Origin: Humitalea rosea
Lineage (GTDB): Bacteria; Pseudomonadota; Alphaproteobacteria; Acetobacterales; Acetobacteraceae
Reading direction: 5' to 3'
Length of the DNA stretch: 64,000 nucleotides
Assembly: GCF_003253705.1 (NCBI RefSeq)
Contig: NZ_QKYU01000010.1
Location: 62,001-126,000, forward strand
Each line of letters starts with the position of its first letter. Position 1 is the stretch's first letter. A program made the position numbers and the translations under genes. Positions 40,981-50,493 of this stretch are shown in pieces. Under the pieces are notes generated by a model. The model was not told the origin of the DNA, did not search any database, and was given only the letters and a program-made list of their open reading frames with translations.

Positions 40981-43900
40981 ATGGAACGCTTCAACCTCTC
41001 GGCCGCCGCGGTCCGCAACAGCGCGCTGACGCTCTTTGCCTTGCTGCTGGTGCTGGCGCTCGGCGCCACCGCCTGGCAGCGCCTGGGCCGGGCCGAGGAC
41101 CCGGCCTTCACCCTCAAGGTCATGGTGGTCAGCGCGCAATGGCCGGGCGCCACCGCCGAGCAGATGCAGCGCCTGGTCGCCGACCCGATCGAGGCGCGGC
41201 TGCAGGACCTGCCCAACCTCGACATCCTGCAGACCTTCGCCCGCCCCGGCACCGCGACGATCCAGGTGACCCTGCGCGACACCACCCCGCCGCGCGAGGT
41301 CGCCGGGCTGTGGTACCAGGTCCGCAAGAAGGTGGGCGACATCGCCGGCAACCTGCCCAGCGGGCTGCGCGGACCCTATTTTGACGACGAGTACGGCGAT
41401 GTCTTCTCGGCCCTCTTTGCGCTGACCGGTTCGGACAACGCCGATCTGGTGCGGCAGGCCGAGCGCATCCAGGCGCGCCTCCGCCGCATCCCCGGCGTCG
41501 GCAAGGTCAGCATCGAGGGCGAGCGCCCGCAGCGCATCCATGTCGAGGTGAGCCATGCCCGGCTGGCCACCCTCGGGGTCCAGCCCGCCCAGATCGTCGA
41601 GGCGCTGCAACGCTTCAACCCGGTGATCGCGGCCGGCGTGGTGGAGGGTGGCGCCTCGCGGCTGTTCCTGCGGCCGGGCGATGGCTTCGGCGGCTTGCAG
41701 GCGATCCGCGACCTGCCGATCGCAGTGGGCGGGCGCAACCTGCGCCTGTCGGACATCGCCACGGTGGAACGCGCGCTGGAGGACCCGCCGACCCGCGCGA
41801 TCCGCCAGGATGGCGTGCCCGCCGTCATCATCGCGGTCGCCAAGCAGCCGGGCTTCGACGTGCTGGCGCTCGGCGCCGCGCTGCGGACGGAAGCCGCGGC
41901 GATCCGCGCCGACCTGCCGCTCGGCATCGGCCTGGCCGCGGTGAACGACCAATCGGCGGTGGTGGCCGAAAGCATCGCCGAATTCCTGCTGAAATTCGCG
42001 GTCGCGATCGGCGTGGTGCTGCTGGTGTCCTTCGCCGCCCTCGGCTTCGGGGCGGGGATCGTGGTGGCGCTGGCGGTGCCGCTGACCCTGTCGCTCACCA
42101 TGGCGCTGATGTGGCGCTGGGGGATGGAGCTGGACCGGATCAGCCTCGGCGCGCTGATCCTCTCGCTCGGGCTGCTGGTGGATGACGCGATCATCGCCAT
42201 CGAGGCGATGGTGGTGAAGCTGGAGCAGGGCTGGGACCGCGCCCGCGCGGCGGGCTTCGCCTGGACCAGCACGGCGGGGCCGATGCTGACCGGCACGCTG
42301 GTCACCATCGCCGGCTTCATCCCGGTCGGCTTCGCGGCCTCCTCGGCGGGCGAATACGCGGGCGGCATCTTCTGGGTGGTGGGGGCGGCGCTGATCGCCT
42401 CCTGGCTCGTCGCCGTCACCTTCACCCCCTGGCTCGGGATACGGCTGCTGCCGAAGCCGAGCGCGCATCACGCCGATCCCTACGCCGGCCGCTTCTTCCA
42501 TCATTTCCGCCGGCTGGTCGGCTGGGTTCTCGACCACCGGCTGCTGGTGCTGGGGGCGACGCTGCTGGCGCTGGCCGGCGGCGGTGTGCTCATGGGCATG
42601 GTGCGGCAGCAATTCTTCCCGGTGTCCGAGCGGCGGGAATTGCTGGTGGATGTGACCCTGCGCCAGGGCGCGCCCTTCGCCGCGACCGATGCCGCCATCG
42701 CGCGGATCGAGGCGGAGTTGCGGAACGACCCGGATGCGACGCTCTTCACCGCCTACCTCGGTGCCGGGGCGCCGCGCTTCTTCCTGGCGCTGAACCCCGA
42801 CCTGCCGAATGAGGCCTTCGGCAAGATCGTGGTGCTGACGCCGGATGTGCCGGCGCGCGAACGTCTGCGGACGCGGCTGCTGGCGCTGGCCGAGGCGGGG
42901 ATCGCGCCCGAGGCGCGCATCCGCGTCTCCCGCCTCGACTTCGGCCCGCCGGTCGGCTTCCCGGTCCAGGTCCGCGTCACCGGCCCCGACCCCGCTGAAT
43001 TGCGCCGCGCCGCCGACCAGGTGCTGGCGGTGCTGCGCGAGGTGCCTGGGGCGGCGCATGCCGAACTCGCCTGGTCCGAGCGCATGCCCTCGCTGCGGCT
43101 GGAGCTGGATTCGGCGCGGGTCGCGCAGCTCGGCCTCTCACCCGCCGAGGTGTCGCAGGCCCTGGCGACGCTGCTCTCCGGCACCACCGCGACCAGCCTG
43201 CGCGAGGGCAACCGGCGGGTGGATGTGATCCTGCGCGCGCCGGCGGCCGAGCGGCTCGACCCCGGCAGCCTGCCGGATCTGACGCTCTCGACCTCCGCCG
43301 GCGCGGTGCCGCTGGCGCAGATCGCGCGGCTGGTGCCGGAGGCGGAGGAGCCCATCCTCTGGCGCCGCAACCGTGAGGGCTTCCTCACGGTCCGGGCCGA
43401 TGTGCAGCCGGGGTTCCAGCCGCTGGATGTGAGCAACGCGGCGATGGCGGCCCTCGCCCCCATCGTGGCCGGGCTGCCCGCGGGCTACCGGCTGGAGCCC
43501 GGTGGGGCGGCCGAGGAATCGGCCAAGGCCAATGCCAGCCTCGCGGCCCTGTTCCCGGTGATGGGCGGGGTCATGCTGCTGCTGCTGATGATCCAGCTAC
43601 GGCATTGGGGCGACATGGCGGTGGTGGTGGCGACCGCGCCGCTCGGCCTGCCCGGTGCCGCGGCGGCGTTGCTGGTGATGGGCCAGCCCTTCGGCTTCGT
43701 GGCCTTGCTCGGCGTGATCGCGCTGGCGGGCATGATCATGCGCAACACGCTGATCCTGGTCGATCAGGTGCGGCAGGATCTGGCGGCGGGGGCGGAGCGC
43801 CGCACCGCCATCATCGAGAGCACGGTGCGCCGGGCGCGGCCGGTGGTGCTGACCGGGCTCGCGGCGGTGCTGGCCTTCATCCCGCTCACCAGTTCGGCGT

Positions 43901-44067
43901 TCTGGGGGCCGATGGCGGTGGCGATGATCGGAGGGCTGCTGTTCGCGACCGTCGCGACCTTGGTGGTGGTGCCGGCGGTGGCGGGGCTGGCGCTGGGCCG
44001 TCGCGGGCGGGCCGTGGTCCGGGGCGGTGCCGCCCCGGCAGGAACGGCGGCCGCCCCCGCCGAATAA
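40981..44067 (+). CDS. RND-family efflux pump (hydrophobe/amphiphile type)
   Basis: A 1028-residue resistance-nodulation-division transporter. It has a membrane helix at the N-terminus (about 12-30), a large periplasmic loop, helices 2-6, a second loop and a final helix group. The proton-relay pair Asp401-Asp402 lies in SLGLLVDDAIIAIEAMV. The first residues are MERFNLSAAAVRNSALTLF, similar to the VexF/MdtBC-like rather than AcrB subgroup. Substrates are probably drugs or other amphiphiles; the upstream TetR regulator supports an induced efflux role. Confidence 0.94.
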   Translation: MERFNLSAAAVRNSALTLFALLLVLALGATAWQRLGRAEDPAFTLKVMVVSAQWPGATAEQMQRLVADPIEARLQDLPNLDILQTFARPGTATIQVTLRDTTPPREVAGLWYQVRKKVGDIAGNLPSGLRGPYFDDEYGDVFSALFALTGSDNADLVRQAERIQARLRRIPGVGKVSIEGERPQRIHVEVSHARLATLGVQPAQIVEALQRFNPVIAAGVVEGGASRLFLRPGDGFGGLQAIRDLPIAVGGRNLRLSDIATVERALEDPPTRAIRQDGVPAVIIAVAKQPGFDVLALGAALRTEAAAIRADLPLGIGLAAVNDQSAVVAESIAEFLLKFAVAIGVVLLVSFAALGFGAGIVVALAVPLTLSLTMALMWRWGMELDRISLGALILSLGLLVDDAIIAIEAMVVKLEQGWDRARAAGFAWTSTAGPMLTGTLVTIAGFIPVGFAASSAGEYAGGIFWVVGAALIASWLVAVTFTPWLGIRLLPKPSAHHADPYAGRFFHHFRRLVGWVLDHRLLVLGATLLALAGGGVLMGMVRQQFFPVSERRELLVDVTLRQGAPFAATDAAIARIEAELRNDPDATLFTAYLGAGAPRFFLALNPDLPNEAFGKIVVLTPDVPARERLRTRLLALAEAGIAPEARIRVSRLDFGPPVGFPVQVRVTGPDPAELRRAADQVLAVLREVPGAAHAELAWSERMPSLRLELDSARVAQLGLSPAEVSQALATLLSGTTATSLREGNRRVDVILRAPAAERLDPGSLPDLTLSTSAGAVPLAQIARLVPEAEEPILWRRNREGFLTVRADVQPGFQPLDVSNAAMAALAPIVAGLPAGYRLEPGGAAEESAKANASLAALFPVMGGVMLLLLMIQLRHWGDMAVVVATAPLGLPGAAAALLVMGQPFGFVALLGVIALAGMIMRNTLILVDQVRQDLAAGAERRTAIIESTVRRARPVVLTGLAAVLAFIPLTSSAFWGPMAVAMIGGLLFATVATLVVVPAVAGLALGRRGRAVVRGGAAPAGTAAAPAE

Positions 44068-44220
44068 CGCGTGAATACAGCGCTATCCGCCTAAAGATTG
44101 GGCAATTTTCAGCGAACTCTGGAGGATGTAGAGATGGCATGGCCCGTTTGGCCTCGCCGCCCGTGGCACCGCAGGTGCTAGGGTCGGCGGACCTACGTCC
44201 ATCCCGGAGAGCCCGCCGCA

Positions 44221-45051
44221 ATGAGCAGCGCCATGGAACGCCCCTTCGTCGAGATCATGGATGTCGCCATGCGCTACGGCGGGGTGGAGGGCACGCTGGC
44301 GCTCAAGGATTGCTCCCTGACCGTCGGCAAGGGCGAATTCGTCGCCGTCGTCGGCCCCTCCGGCTGCGGCAAATCCACGCTGATGCGGCTGGTCACCGGC
44401 CTCTGGCCGATGACCCAGGGCAATGTGATCGTGGCGGGGCAGGAGGTGGATCGCCCGCTCTCCTCCGCCGGCATGGCCTTCCAGGCGCCGACGCTGCTGC
44501 CATGGCGCACCATCCTGGCCAATGTGATGCTGCCGCTCGAAGTGGTGGAACCCCATCGCCGCCGCCTGCGCAGCGAACGCGCGATGTATGACGCCAAGGC
44601 CCGGCGCCTGCTCGCCATGGTCGGGCTGAAGGGGTTCGAGGAGAAATTCCCTTACCAGCTTTCGGGCGGCATGCAGCAGCGGGCGAGCCTCTGCCGCGCG
44701 CTGATCCATGACCCGGCGCTGCTGATGCTGGACGAACCCTTCGGCGCGCTCGACATTTTTACGCGCGAGGACCTGTGGCTGGAATTGCAGACGGTCTGCC
44801 AGACGCTGAAGCCCACCGTCATCCTCGTCACCCATGACCTGCGCGAGGCGGTGTTCCTGGCCGATCGCGTGCTGGTCATGTCCTCCCGCCCCGGCCGCAT
44901 CATCGCGGAGCGCAAAGTCCCCTTTCCGCGGCCGCGGACGATGGAGGACATCTACAAACCGGAGTTCCAGGCGCTGCTGCACGATCTGCGCGAACACATC
45001 AGCGATGCCCGCCGCGCCGGCGCCACCCTGGAGGCCAGCCATGCCGCGTGA
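44221..45051 (+). CDS. ABC transporter ATPase, nitrate/sulfonate/taurine type
   Basis: A 276-residue ATPase of the SsuB/TauB/NrtD class. Walker A GPSGCGKST is at 45-53, signature LSGGMQQR near 149-156, Walker B LLMLDEPFGALD near 168-179 and the switch His in LVTHD. It overlaps the permease gene by 11 bases. Typical ligands are sulfonates, taurine, nitrate or thiamine precursors. No binding protein is encoded adjacently, so the substrate cannot be assigned. Confidence 0.9.
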   Translation: MSSAMERPFVEIMDVAMRYGGVEGTLALKDCSLTVGKGEFVAVVGPSGCGKSTLMRLVTGLWPMTQGNVIVAGQEVDRPLSSAGMAFQAPTLLPWRTILANVMLPLEVVEPHRRRLRSERAMYDAKARRLLAMVGLKGFEEKFPYQLSGGMQQRASLCRALIHDPALLMLDEPFGALDIFTREDLWLELQTVCQTLKPTVILVTHDLREAVFLADRVLVMSSRPGRIIAERKVPFPRPRTMEDIYKPEFQALLHDLREHISDARRAGATLEASHAA

Positions 45052-45910
45052 CGCCACCCCCGAGCCGATCCCGACCAACCGCGGCCCGACCCGGGCCGAG
45101 GCGATGGCGCTCGCCGCCCGCCGCCGCCGGCGCCTGCAGGCCTGGCTGCCCTGGATCATCATCCTCGGCACCTTCCTGATCTGGGAGGCGGTGGTCTTCG
45201 CCTTCCAGATCCCGCAGTTCATCCTGCCGGCGCCGAGCGATATCGCCGCCAGCATGTACAAATGGTGGTGGCCGCTGCTGGATAATTCCTGGCAGACCCT
45301 GATGACGACGCTGATCGGCTTCGCCTTCGCCATCGCCTTCGGCCTGGCGCTGGGGGTGGCGATCGGCTCCTCCAGCCTGCTCTATGCCGGGCTGTATCCG
45401 CTGCTGATCGCCTTCAACTCGGTGCCCAAGGTCGCGGTGGTGCCGATTTTGGTGATCTGGTTCGGCATCGGCACGGTGCCGGCGGTGATCACCGCCTTCC
45501 TGATCAGCTTCTTCCCGATCGTGGTGAATGTCGCGACCGGGATCGCCACCGTGGAGCCGGAGCTGCGCGACGTGCTGCGCGCCCTCGGCGCCAAGCCGAC
45601 CGACATCATCCGCAAGGTCGGGCTGCCGCGGGCGATGCCCTATTTCTTCGCCAGCCTGAAGATCGCCATCACCGTCGCCTTCGTGGGCAGCATCATCGCC
45701 GAGACCGTCGCCTCCAACAAAGGCATCGGCCATCTGATGATCCTCGCCTCCTCCCGCTTCGACGTGCCGCTGGTTTTTGCCGGGCTGATCATCACCGGGA
45801 TCATGGGTGTGGTGATGTATGCGATCGCCGTGAAGATCGAGGACCGCACCACCGGCTGGGCGATGCGCGGGCAGGAAGGCCAGAGCGTCGCGACCAGCAT
45901 CGGCGGTTAG
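45041..45910 (+). CDS. ABC transporter permease, nitrate/sulfonate/taurine type
   Basis: A 289-residue inner-membrane permease with about six helices after a 30-residue basic cytoplasmic head (RRRRRLQAWLP). PKVAVVPILVIWFGIG near 125-140 and the EAA loop ELRDVLRALGAKPTDIIRKV identify the SsuC/TauC family. ATG 45041 overlaps the ATPase stop region. Its stop TAG overlaps the convergent metallopeptidase stop by three bases. Confidence 0.9.
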   Translation: MPRDATPEPIPTNRGPTRAEAMALAARRRRRLQAWLPWIIILGTFLIWEAVVFAFQIPQFILPAPSDIAASMYKWWWPLLDNSWQTLMTTLIGFAFAIAFGLALGVAIGSSSLLYAGLYPLLIAFNSVPKVAVVPILVIWFGIGTVPAVITAFLISFFPIVVNVATGIATVEPELRDVLRALGAKPTDIIRKVGLPRAMPYFFASLKIAITVAFVGSIIAETVASNKGIGHLMILASSRFDVPLVFAGLIITGIMGVVMYAIAVKIEDRTTGWAMRGQEGQSVATSIGG

Positions 45911-46734
45911 CTGTCGCAGGCCTCGGGGCGCCCGGCTCCCATGCCGCGCTTGAAGGCCGCGACACGCTGGGCGCTGCTGCCATGGGTGAAGCTCTCCGGC
46001 GTCACCCGACCCTCGCCCTGGCGTTGCAGCCGGTCGTCGCCCACGGCTGCGGCGGCGTTCATGCCTTCCTCGATATCGCCATCTTCCAGGATATTGCGTG
46101 CGGCATCGGCCTGGTTGGCCCAGACCCCGGCGTAGCAATCGGCCTGCAATTCGGTGACCACCGAGGCGGCATTGCCCTGACCGCCGCGCAGCCGCCCGGT
46201 CAGGTTCTGGACATGGTGCCCGACCTCATGCGCCACGATATAGGCCGCGGCGAAATCCCCGCGCGCGCCGAGGCGCTGCTGGAGCGCGGCCATGAAGTCG
46301 AGGTCGATGTAAACCTTGCGGTCGTTGGGACAGTAGAAGGGCCCCATCTGCGCCTGGGCATAGCCGCAGCCCGATTGCGTGGCGCCGGTGAAGAGCACCA
46401 GCGTGGGCGGCTCGTAGCGGCGATTGGCGCGGGCGAATTCGGCGGTCCAGACCTGTTCGGTCTCGCCCAGCACCTGGGCGATGAAGCGGCGGCCGCTGTC
46501 GGAGGCCTGCGGCCCGGCCTTGCCGGCAGCGGCGGGGCGCTGCTGTTGCTGAGTCGCCGCCGGGTCCATGCCTTGCAGAAGCTCGGTCGGGTCCACCCCC
46601 AGCAGGAGCGACACCACCACCAGAAGCACGCCACCGATGCCGCCGATGGCGACCCGGCCGCCGCCGAAGCCACCGCCACCGCCACCGCTGCGGCGATCCT
46701 CGACGTTCGAACTCTCAGGACCGCCCAATCGCAT
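45907..46734 (-). CDS. YpfJ-type neutral zinc metallopeptidase family protein
   Basis: A 275-residue member of the YpfJ family. The N-terminus RLGGPESSNVEDRRS matches the conserved xxSxNVEDRR start; a Gly-rich linker and one membrane helix (about 28-46) follow; the catalytic HEVGHH is at 169-174, with a likely third ligand Glu195 in TELQADCYAG. Predicted to sit in the inner membrane with the catalytic domain in the periplasm. ATG 46734 is chosen because it gives the family start; ATG 46764 is possible. Function is poorly understood despite wide conservation. Confidence 0.88.
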   Translation of the reverse strand: MRLGGPESSNVEDRRSGGGGGGFGGGRVAIGGIGGVLLVVVSLLLGVDPTELLQGMDPAATQQQQRPAAAGKAGPQASDSGRRFIAQVLGETEQVWTAEFARANRRYEPPTLVLFTGATQSGCGYAQAQMGPFYCPNDRKVYIDLDFMAALQQRLGARGDFAAAYIVAHEVGHHVQNLTGRLRGGQGNAASVVTELQADCYAGVWANQADAARNILEDGDIEEGMNAAAAVGDDRLQRQGEGRVTPESFTHGSSAQRVAAFKRGMGAGRPEACDS

Positions 46735-46820
46735 CTGCCGAAACCCTTTTTGCGCCGGTATCATAACACGGCGGCAGGGCTCGGCGTTGCCAATGCAATT
46801 TCACGGATCCGGTGGCGCTG

Positions 46821-47813
46821 TCATTGCCGCTCGATGGCGGCGCGGTCGATTACCTGTGCCCAGACGGCAATGTCACGGCGCAGCAGCGCGTCCATCTCGG
46901 CCGGCGTGTTGGGTGCGGGCTCGACGCCCAGGGCGAGAAGCCGCGCACGCATCGCCGGCGTGGCCAAAATCTCCCGCAAATGCCCGTTCAGCAGATCGAT
47001 GATCGGCTGCGGCGTACGTGCCGGCACAAACAGAGCGTTCCATCCGGTGACGGCATAGTCGGTGAGGCCCGCCTCGCGCAGCGTCGGCAGATCGGGCAGC
47101 ATCTGCGACCGCTTCTCCCCGGTCGAGGCGATGGCGCGGAGCAGCCCACCGTCGAGTGCGCCGCGTAGGGCGGCATAGGATTCGAAGGCGAGCTGCACGT
47201 CGCCACGTTGTGCCGCTGTCACCACCTCCGGCGTGGTGCGGTAGGGGATCACAGTGGCATCCAACCCCGCGGCGACGCGCAGCCATTCTGCCGCCAGGTT
47301 CTGGGTGCTGCCGGCGTTGACGGTGGCGATGGCCAGACGCCCGCCATTGCGGCCCGCGGCCAGCACGTCCTGCACGGTCCGCAACGGCGATGTGCTGCTG
47401 GTCACCAGCAACAGGTCGAAGGAGACCAGCGCGGAGATGGCGGCGAAATCCGCGACCGGGTCGTAGGGCAGCGATTTGAACAGCGATTTGTTGATGGCGT
47501 TGCCGGTGCTGAGGATCATCAGCGTCTGGCCATCCGGCTCGGCGCTGGCCCCGATGCGTGCCGCTACAGCGCCGCCGGCGCCCGGGCGGTTGTCCACCAC
47601 CACCGGCTGCCCCAGGCGCAGCGACAGCTGCTCGCCGACCAGGCGCGCCGTCAGATCCGCCAACCCGCCCGGGCCGAAGCCGATGATGATGCGGATGGGG
47701 CCGGACGGAAAACTCGCCGCGTCGGCTGCCGCCCAGGGCAGCAAAGCAGCCCCCAGCAACGCGCCGCCAAACAGCCGACGGCCGCCAAATGTCACGGCCT
47801 TGGACTTGGTCAT
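46821..47813 (-). CDS. Bug-family periplasmic receptor (tripartite tricarboxylate transporter type)
   Basis: A 330-residue TctC/Bug-family binding protein with a Sec or Tat-like signal peptide (TFGGRRLFGGALLGAALLPW; the GRRLF pair hints at Tat). PIRIIIGFGPGGLADLTARLV near 42-62 is the conserved ligand-binding start; VVVDNRPGAGGAVAARIGA follows. Start 47813 has a strong GGAGGAG. No tctA or tctB membrane gene is nearby, which is common in Bug-rich bacteria. Ligands are usually carboxylates; given the dihydropyrimidinase and racemase-like genes upstream on the same strand, it may collect a related carbamoyl or cyclic compound. Confidence 0.9.
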   Translation of the reverse strand: MTKSKAVTFGGRRLFGGALLGAALLPWAAADAASFPSGPIRIIIGFGPGGLADLTARLVGEQLSLRLGQPVVVDNRPGAGGAVAARIGASAEPDGQTLMILSTGNAINKSLFKSLPYDPVADFAAISALVSFDLLLVTSSTSPLRTVQDVLAAGRNGGRLAIATVNAGSTQNLAAEWLRVAAGLDATVIPYRTTPEVVTAAQRGDVQLAFESYAALRGALDGGLLRAIASTGEKRSQMLPDLPTLREAGLTDYAVTGWNALFVPARTPQPIIDLLNGHLREILATPAMRARLLALGVEPAPNTPAEMDALLRRDIAVWAQVIDRAAIERQ

Positions 47814-48183
47814 TTCGTCTCCTCCCTGGGCGCCGTTGGTTCGCAAGCGGGCGCCGCAACACCTCGGCCGTGTCGGGGCTGATGCGCCTGGCCAGCGCAG
47901 CCGGCGACGCCCTTGGCAGGGGCGGCGCGGAAACCCGTTCCGGGAAACCGGCCTGCCTGTGCGACGATATCCAAGCCCGTTTCCCCTCACCGTTGACCAG
48001 CCTGTCCAAGGCCGGTGGGGACCGGCAAGCGCGGTTTGGCTGCGTTCCGCAGTCCGGAAAGGGGCGCCCAGGGTGGCAAGGGCGAGAGCGAGAGCGAGGG
48101 GGTGGTAGGCTCAGGCGGGTGAGAGCGGCCAGGGGTGACTCATGCCCCTCCGCGTCGGGGCAGGCGAGTGACGGGTCCCGAGC
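47814..48183. other. 370-bp intergenic region; nothing convincing
   Basis: No gene is supported: all open frames are short and have Arg/Pro/Gly shadow composition. It contains a short microsatellite-like stretch of GCGAGA units near 48082-48100 and the leader of the Bug receptor with its GGAGGAG ribosome site at the left end. No clear -35/-10 pair or strong hairpin was seen. Confidence 0.5.
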
Positions 48184-48918
48184 CTAGCGACCGCGCAGCA
48201 TTGCCGCGAGCGGCTCGGACAGCCCGATGCTCGCCCGCCCCTCGGGCGGCGCCATCGATCCCGCGGCGGGCTTCGGCAGGCCGAGCCCCACCAGCATCTC
48301 CGCCATCCGCACCGCGCAGACGATGCCATCCAGCAGCGGCACCGGCGTCCTTCCCTGCAACCGTGGCGCCATCCCGGCCAGCGCCGCGCCCCCCAGCACC
48401 ACCGCATCGGCTCCGGCGGCGACCAACGCCATGATGCCGGCCAGCACCTTCACCTCGACCCCTGCGGGATCGGCCAGCGTCTCCTGCGGTGTCGCCTCGA
48501 CGCCCACGAGCCCCGCGAGCCGCCCCGCCAGCCCATGCTGGCCGATGCGCTCGCGATAGGTCTCGATGCCGCCGAAGGTGACCAGGCCAAAGCGCGCGCC
48601 GACCAGGCAGGCGGCGAAGCAGGCCGCCTCGGTCATCCCCACCACCGGGCAGGGCATGAGCTGGCGCGCCGCCTCCAGCGCCGTGTCATGGCTGACCGCC
48701 AGCACCACGGCATCGACCGTGCCCGCATGTTCGGCCAGCAGCTCCAGCAGCGCATGGCCCGCGATGATGTTTTCCGCCCGCGAGCTGATCACAGCCGGGC
48801 CGAAACGCGGGGTGGCTGGGACGATCTCCGTCCCCGGGCTCGCGGCGCTGCGCGCGGCGGCGGCGCAGAGCTCGGTGATCTCCTGCGTCGTATTGGCGTT
48901 GGCGATGAGGATCCTCAC
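48184..48918 (-). CDS. Asp/Glu/hydantoin racemase-family protein lacking both catalytic cysteines
   Basis: A 244-residue protein of the racemase fold: NANTT near the N-terminus, LGGAALAG near 175-182 and helical C-terminus. Compared with the intact hydantoin racemase at 31119-31760, the first catalytic Cys segment is VVLAVSHDTAL (Val75/Ser76) and the second is VVLGGAAL (Gly177), so neither catalytic cysteine remains. Cys100 and Cys104 are present elsewhere but not at the active-site positions. It overlaps the dihydropyrimidinase gene by four bases (ATGA). It may be a binding or lyase-like relative rather than a racemase. Confidence 0.75.
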   Translation of the reverse strand: MRILIANANTTQEITELCAAAARSAASPGTEIVPATPRFGPAVISSRAENIIAGHALLELLAEHAGTVDAVVLAVSHDTALEAARQLMPCPVVGMTEAACFAACLVGARFGLVTFGGIETYRERIGQHGLAGRLAGLVGVEATPQETLADPAGVEVKVLAGIMALVAAGADAVVLGGAALAGMAPRLQGRTPVPLLDGIVCAVRMAEMLVGLGLPKPAAGSMAPPEGRASIGLSEPLAAMLRGR

Positions 48919-50369
48919 GCCACGGGCCAGGGCGCGGCATCGAAGCCATTGGCCAGCCGCCCGGTCGGGCGGATGTAGTCGTAGAGCCCGCGCGGCAAAA
49001 ACCGGCCCGATCCGGGCTCGGCCTGCACCTTGCCATCCTGCATCACTATTTCGCCCCGGCGCAGGGTCGCGACCGGCCAGCCGGTGACCTCCAGCCCCTC
49101 AAAGGGCGTGTAGTCGATGGCATGGCCCATCATGGCATTGGTCAGGGTCTGCGTCCGGGTCGGGTCCCAGAGCACCAGATCGGCGTCGCTGCCCGGCAAT
49201 ATCGCGCCCTTGCGCGGATAGAGCCCCATCAGCCTGGCGGCATTGGCCGAGGTCAGCGCCACGAATTCATCCAGCCCGATGCGGCCCTTGGCGACCCCTT
49301 CGGAGAACAGGATCGGCATCCGCGCCGCGAGGCCAGGGATGCCGTTCGGAATGTCGCGGAACACCGCGTCACGGCCATTCATCGCCTTGCCCGCCTCGCC
49401 TTCATAGGAGAAGCCGCAATGGTCGGAGGAGACGACGCCCAGCGTGCCGCGCTGGATCATCTCCCAGATGCGCCCCTGTTCGGCGGCGTCGCGGGGCGAC
49501 GGGCTGCACATCCACTTGGCGCCCTCGAAGCCGGGGCGGTCCATGTCGGCGGCGGTCAGGGTCAGGTATTGCGGGCAGGTCTCGCCCCAGACCTTGAGGC
49601 CGCGGGCCTGGGCGCGGGCGATCTCCTCGGCCGCCTCGGCGCAGGAGACGTGGAAGACCTGGATCGGCTGGTCCACCAGCTCGGCCAGCGCGATGGCGCG
49701 ATGTGTCGCCTCCCGCTCCACCACCGGCGGGCGCGACCAGGCGTGGTATTTGGGTGCAGTGAGGCCCGCATCCAGCAAAGCCTGGGTGCGCCAGGAGATC
49801 GCGTCGAAATTCTCGCAATGCACCGTGACCAGGCAGCCATTGCGCCGTGCCGCCAGCAGCACCTTGAGGAACTCACCGTCCGAGAGGTGGAGCGGCTCAT
49901 AGGTCAGGAAGACCTTGAGGCTGCGGATGCCCTTGGCGACAAGCCCGGGGATTTCGGCCAGCACCGCCTCGGTGGGATCGGCGATGATCTGGTGGAAGGC
50001 GTAATCCATCATGGACTCGCGCGAGGCCTGCGCCTCGGCATCCGCCACATGCGGGGCCAGGGCCGATCCCTTGACATGTGGGATGAAGGTGACGACCGAG
50101 GTGGTGCCGCCGAGAAAGGCCGAATGGCTGGCGGTCGCGAAGCTTTCCTCATGCCGGGTGCCATTCGCCTCGGCCTGGGCGATGTGACAGTGGCTGTCCA
50201 CGCCCCCCGGAATAACCAGCAGCCCCGTCGCATCGAGCACGCGCGCGGCTTCAGGGATGCTCTCTGCCAAAGCGGCGATGCGGCCGTCGCGGATGCCGAT
50301 GTCGCAGCGGATCGCGCCCTGTCCGGTGGCGACGGTGCCGCCGCGGATGGCGAGGTCGTAGGTGGCCAT
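48915..50369 (-). CDS. Dihydropyrimidinase / D-hydantoinase-like amidohydrolase
   Basis: A 484-residue cyclic amidohydrolase. Metal ligands: His60 and His62 in DSHCHI, carbamylated Lys152 in LKVFLTYEP, His184 in TVHCEN, His240 in VFHVSC, and Asp316 in SSDHCGF. GNGI-type loop appears as IPNGIPGLAARMPILFSEGV near 339-358. ATG 50369 begins MATYDLAIRGGTV, the usual family start; the long open frame upstream has shadow composition. It opens a cyclic ureide or hydantoin and is coupled to the racemase-like gene. It resembles the 26466 hydantoinase but is clearly a different subfamily. Confidence 0.87.
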   Translation of the reverse strand: MATYDLAIRGGTVATGQGAIRCDIGIRDGRIAALAESIPEAARVLDATGLLVIPGGVDSHCHIAQAEANGTRHEESFATASHSAFLGGTTSVVTFIPHVKGSALAPHVADAEAQASRESMMDYAFHQIIADPTEAVLAEIPGLVAKGIRSLKVFLTYEPLHLSDGEFLKVLLAARRNGCLVTVHCENFDAISWRTQALLDAGLTAPKYHAWSRPPVVEREATHRAIALAELVDQPIQVFHVSCAEAAEEIARAQARGLKVWGETCPQYLTLTAADMDRPGFEGAKWMCSPSPRDAAEQGRIWEMIQRGTLGVVSSDHCGFSYEGEAGKAMNGRDAVFRDIPNGIPGLAARMPILFSEGVAKGRIGLDEFVALTSANAARLMGLYPRKGAILPGSDADLVLWDPTRTQTLTNAMMGHAIDYTPFEGLEVTGWPVATLRRGEIVMQDGKVQAEPGSGRFLPRGLYDYIRPTGRLANGFDAAPWPVA

Positions 50370-50493
50370 GGGGTGGGGGCGCTCCGTTGCAGCAGGGGAT
50401 AATGTTCGGGCGTGGAGGCGCCACGGGCAAGCAGCGCCGTTGTGTTTCACAATGGTTCGGGCGAGGCTGCTGCCCATAACGGGAGCAAATGCC

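Noticed and set aside
40825-43059. 744-codon open frame antiparallel to the RND pump gene
   Set aside because: Composition is the reverse shadow of a GC-rich membrane protein (Arg, Gln, His rich) and it has no start signal.
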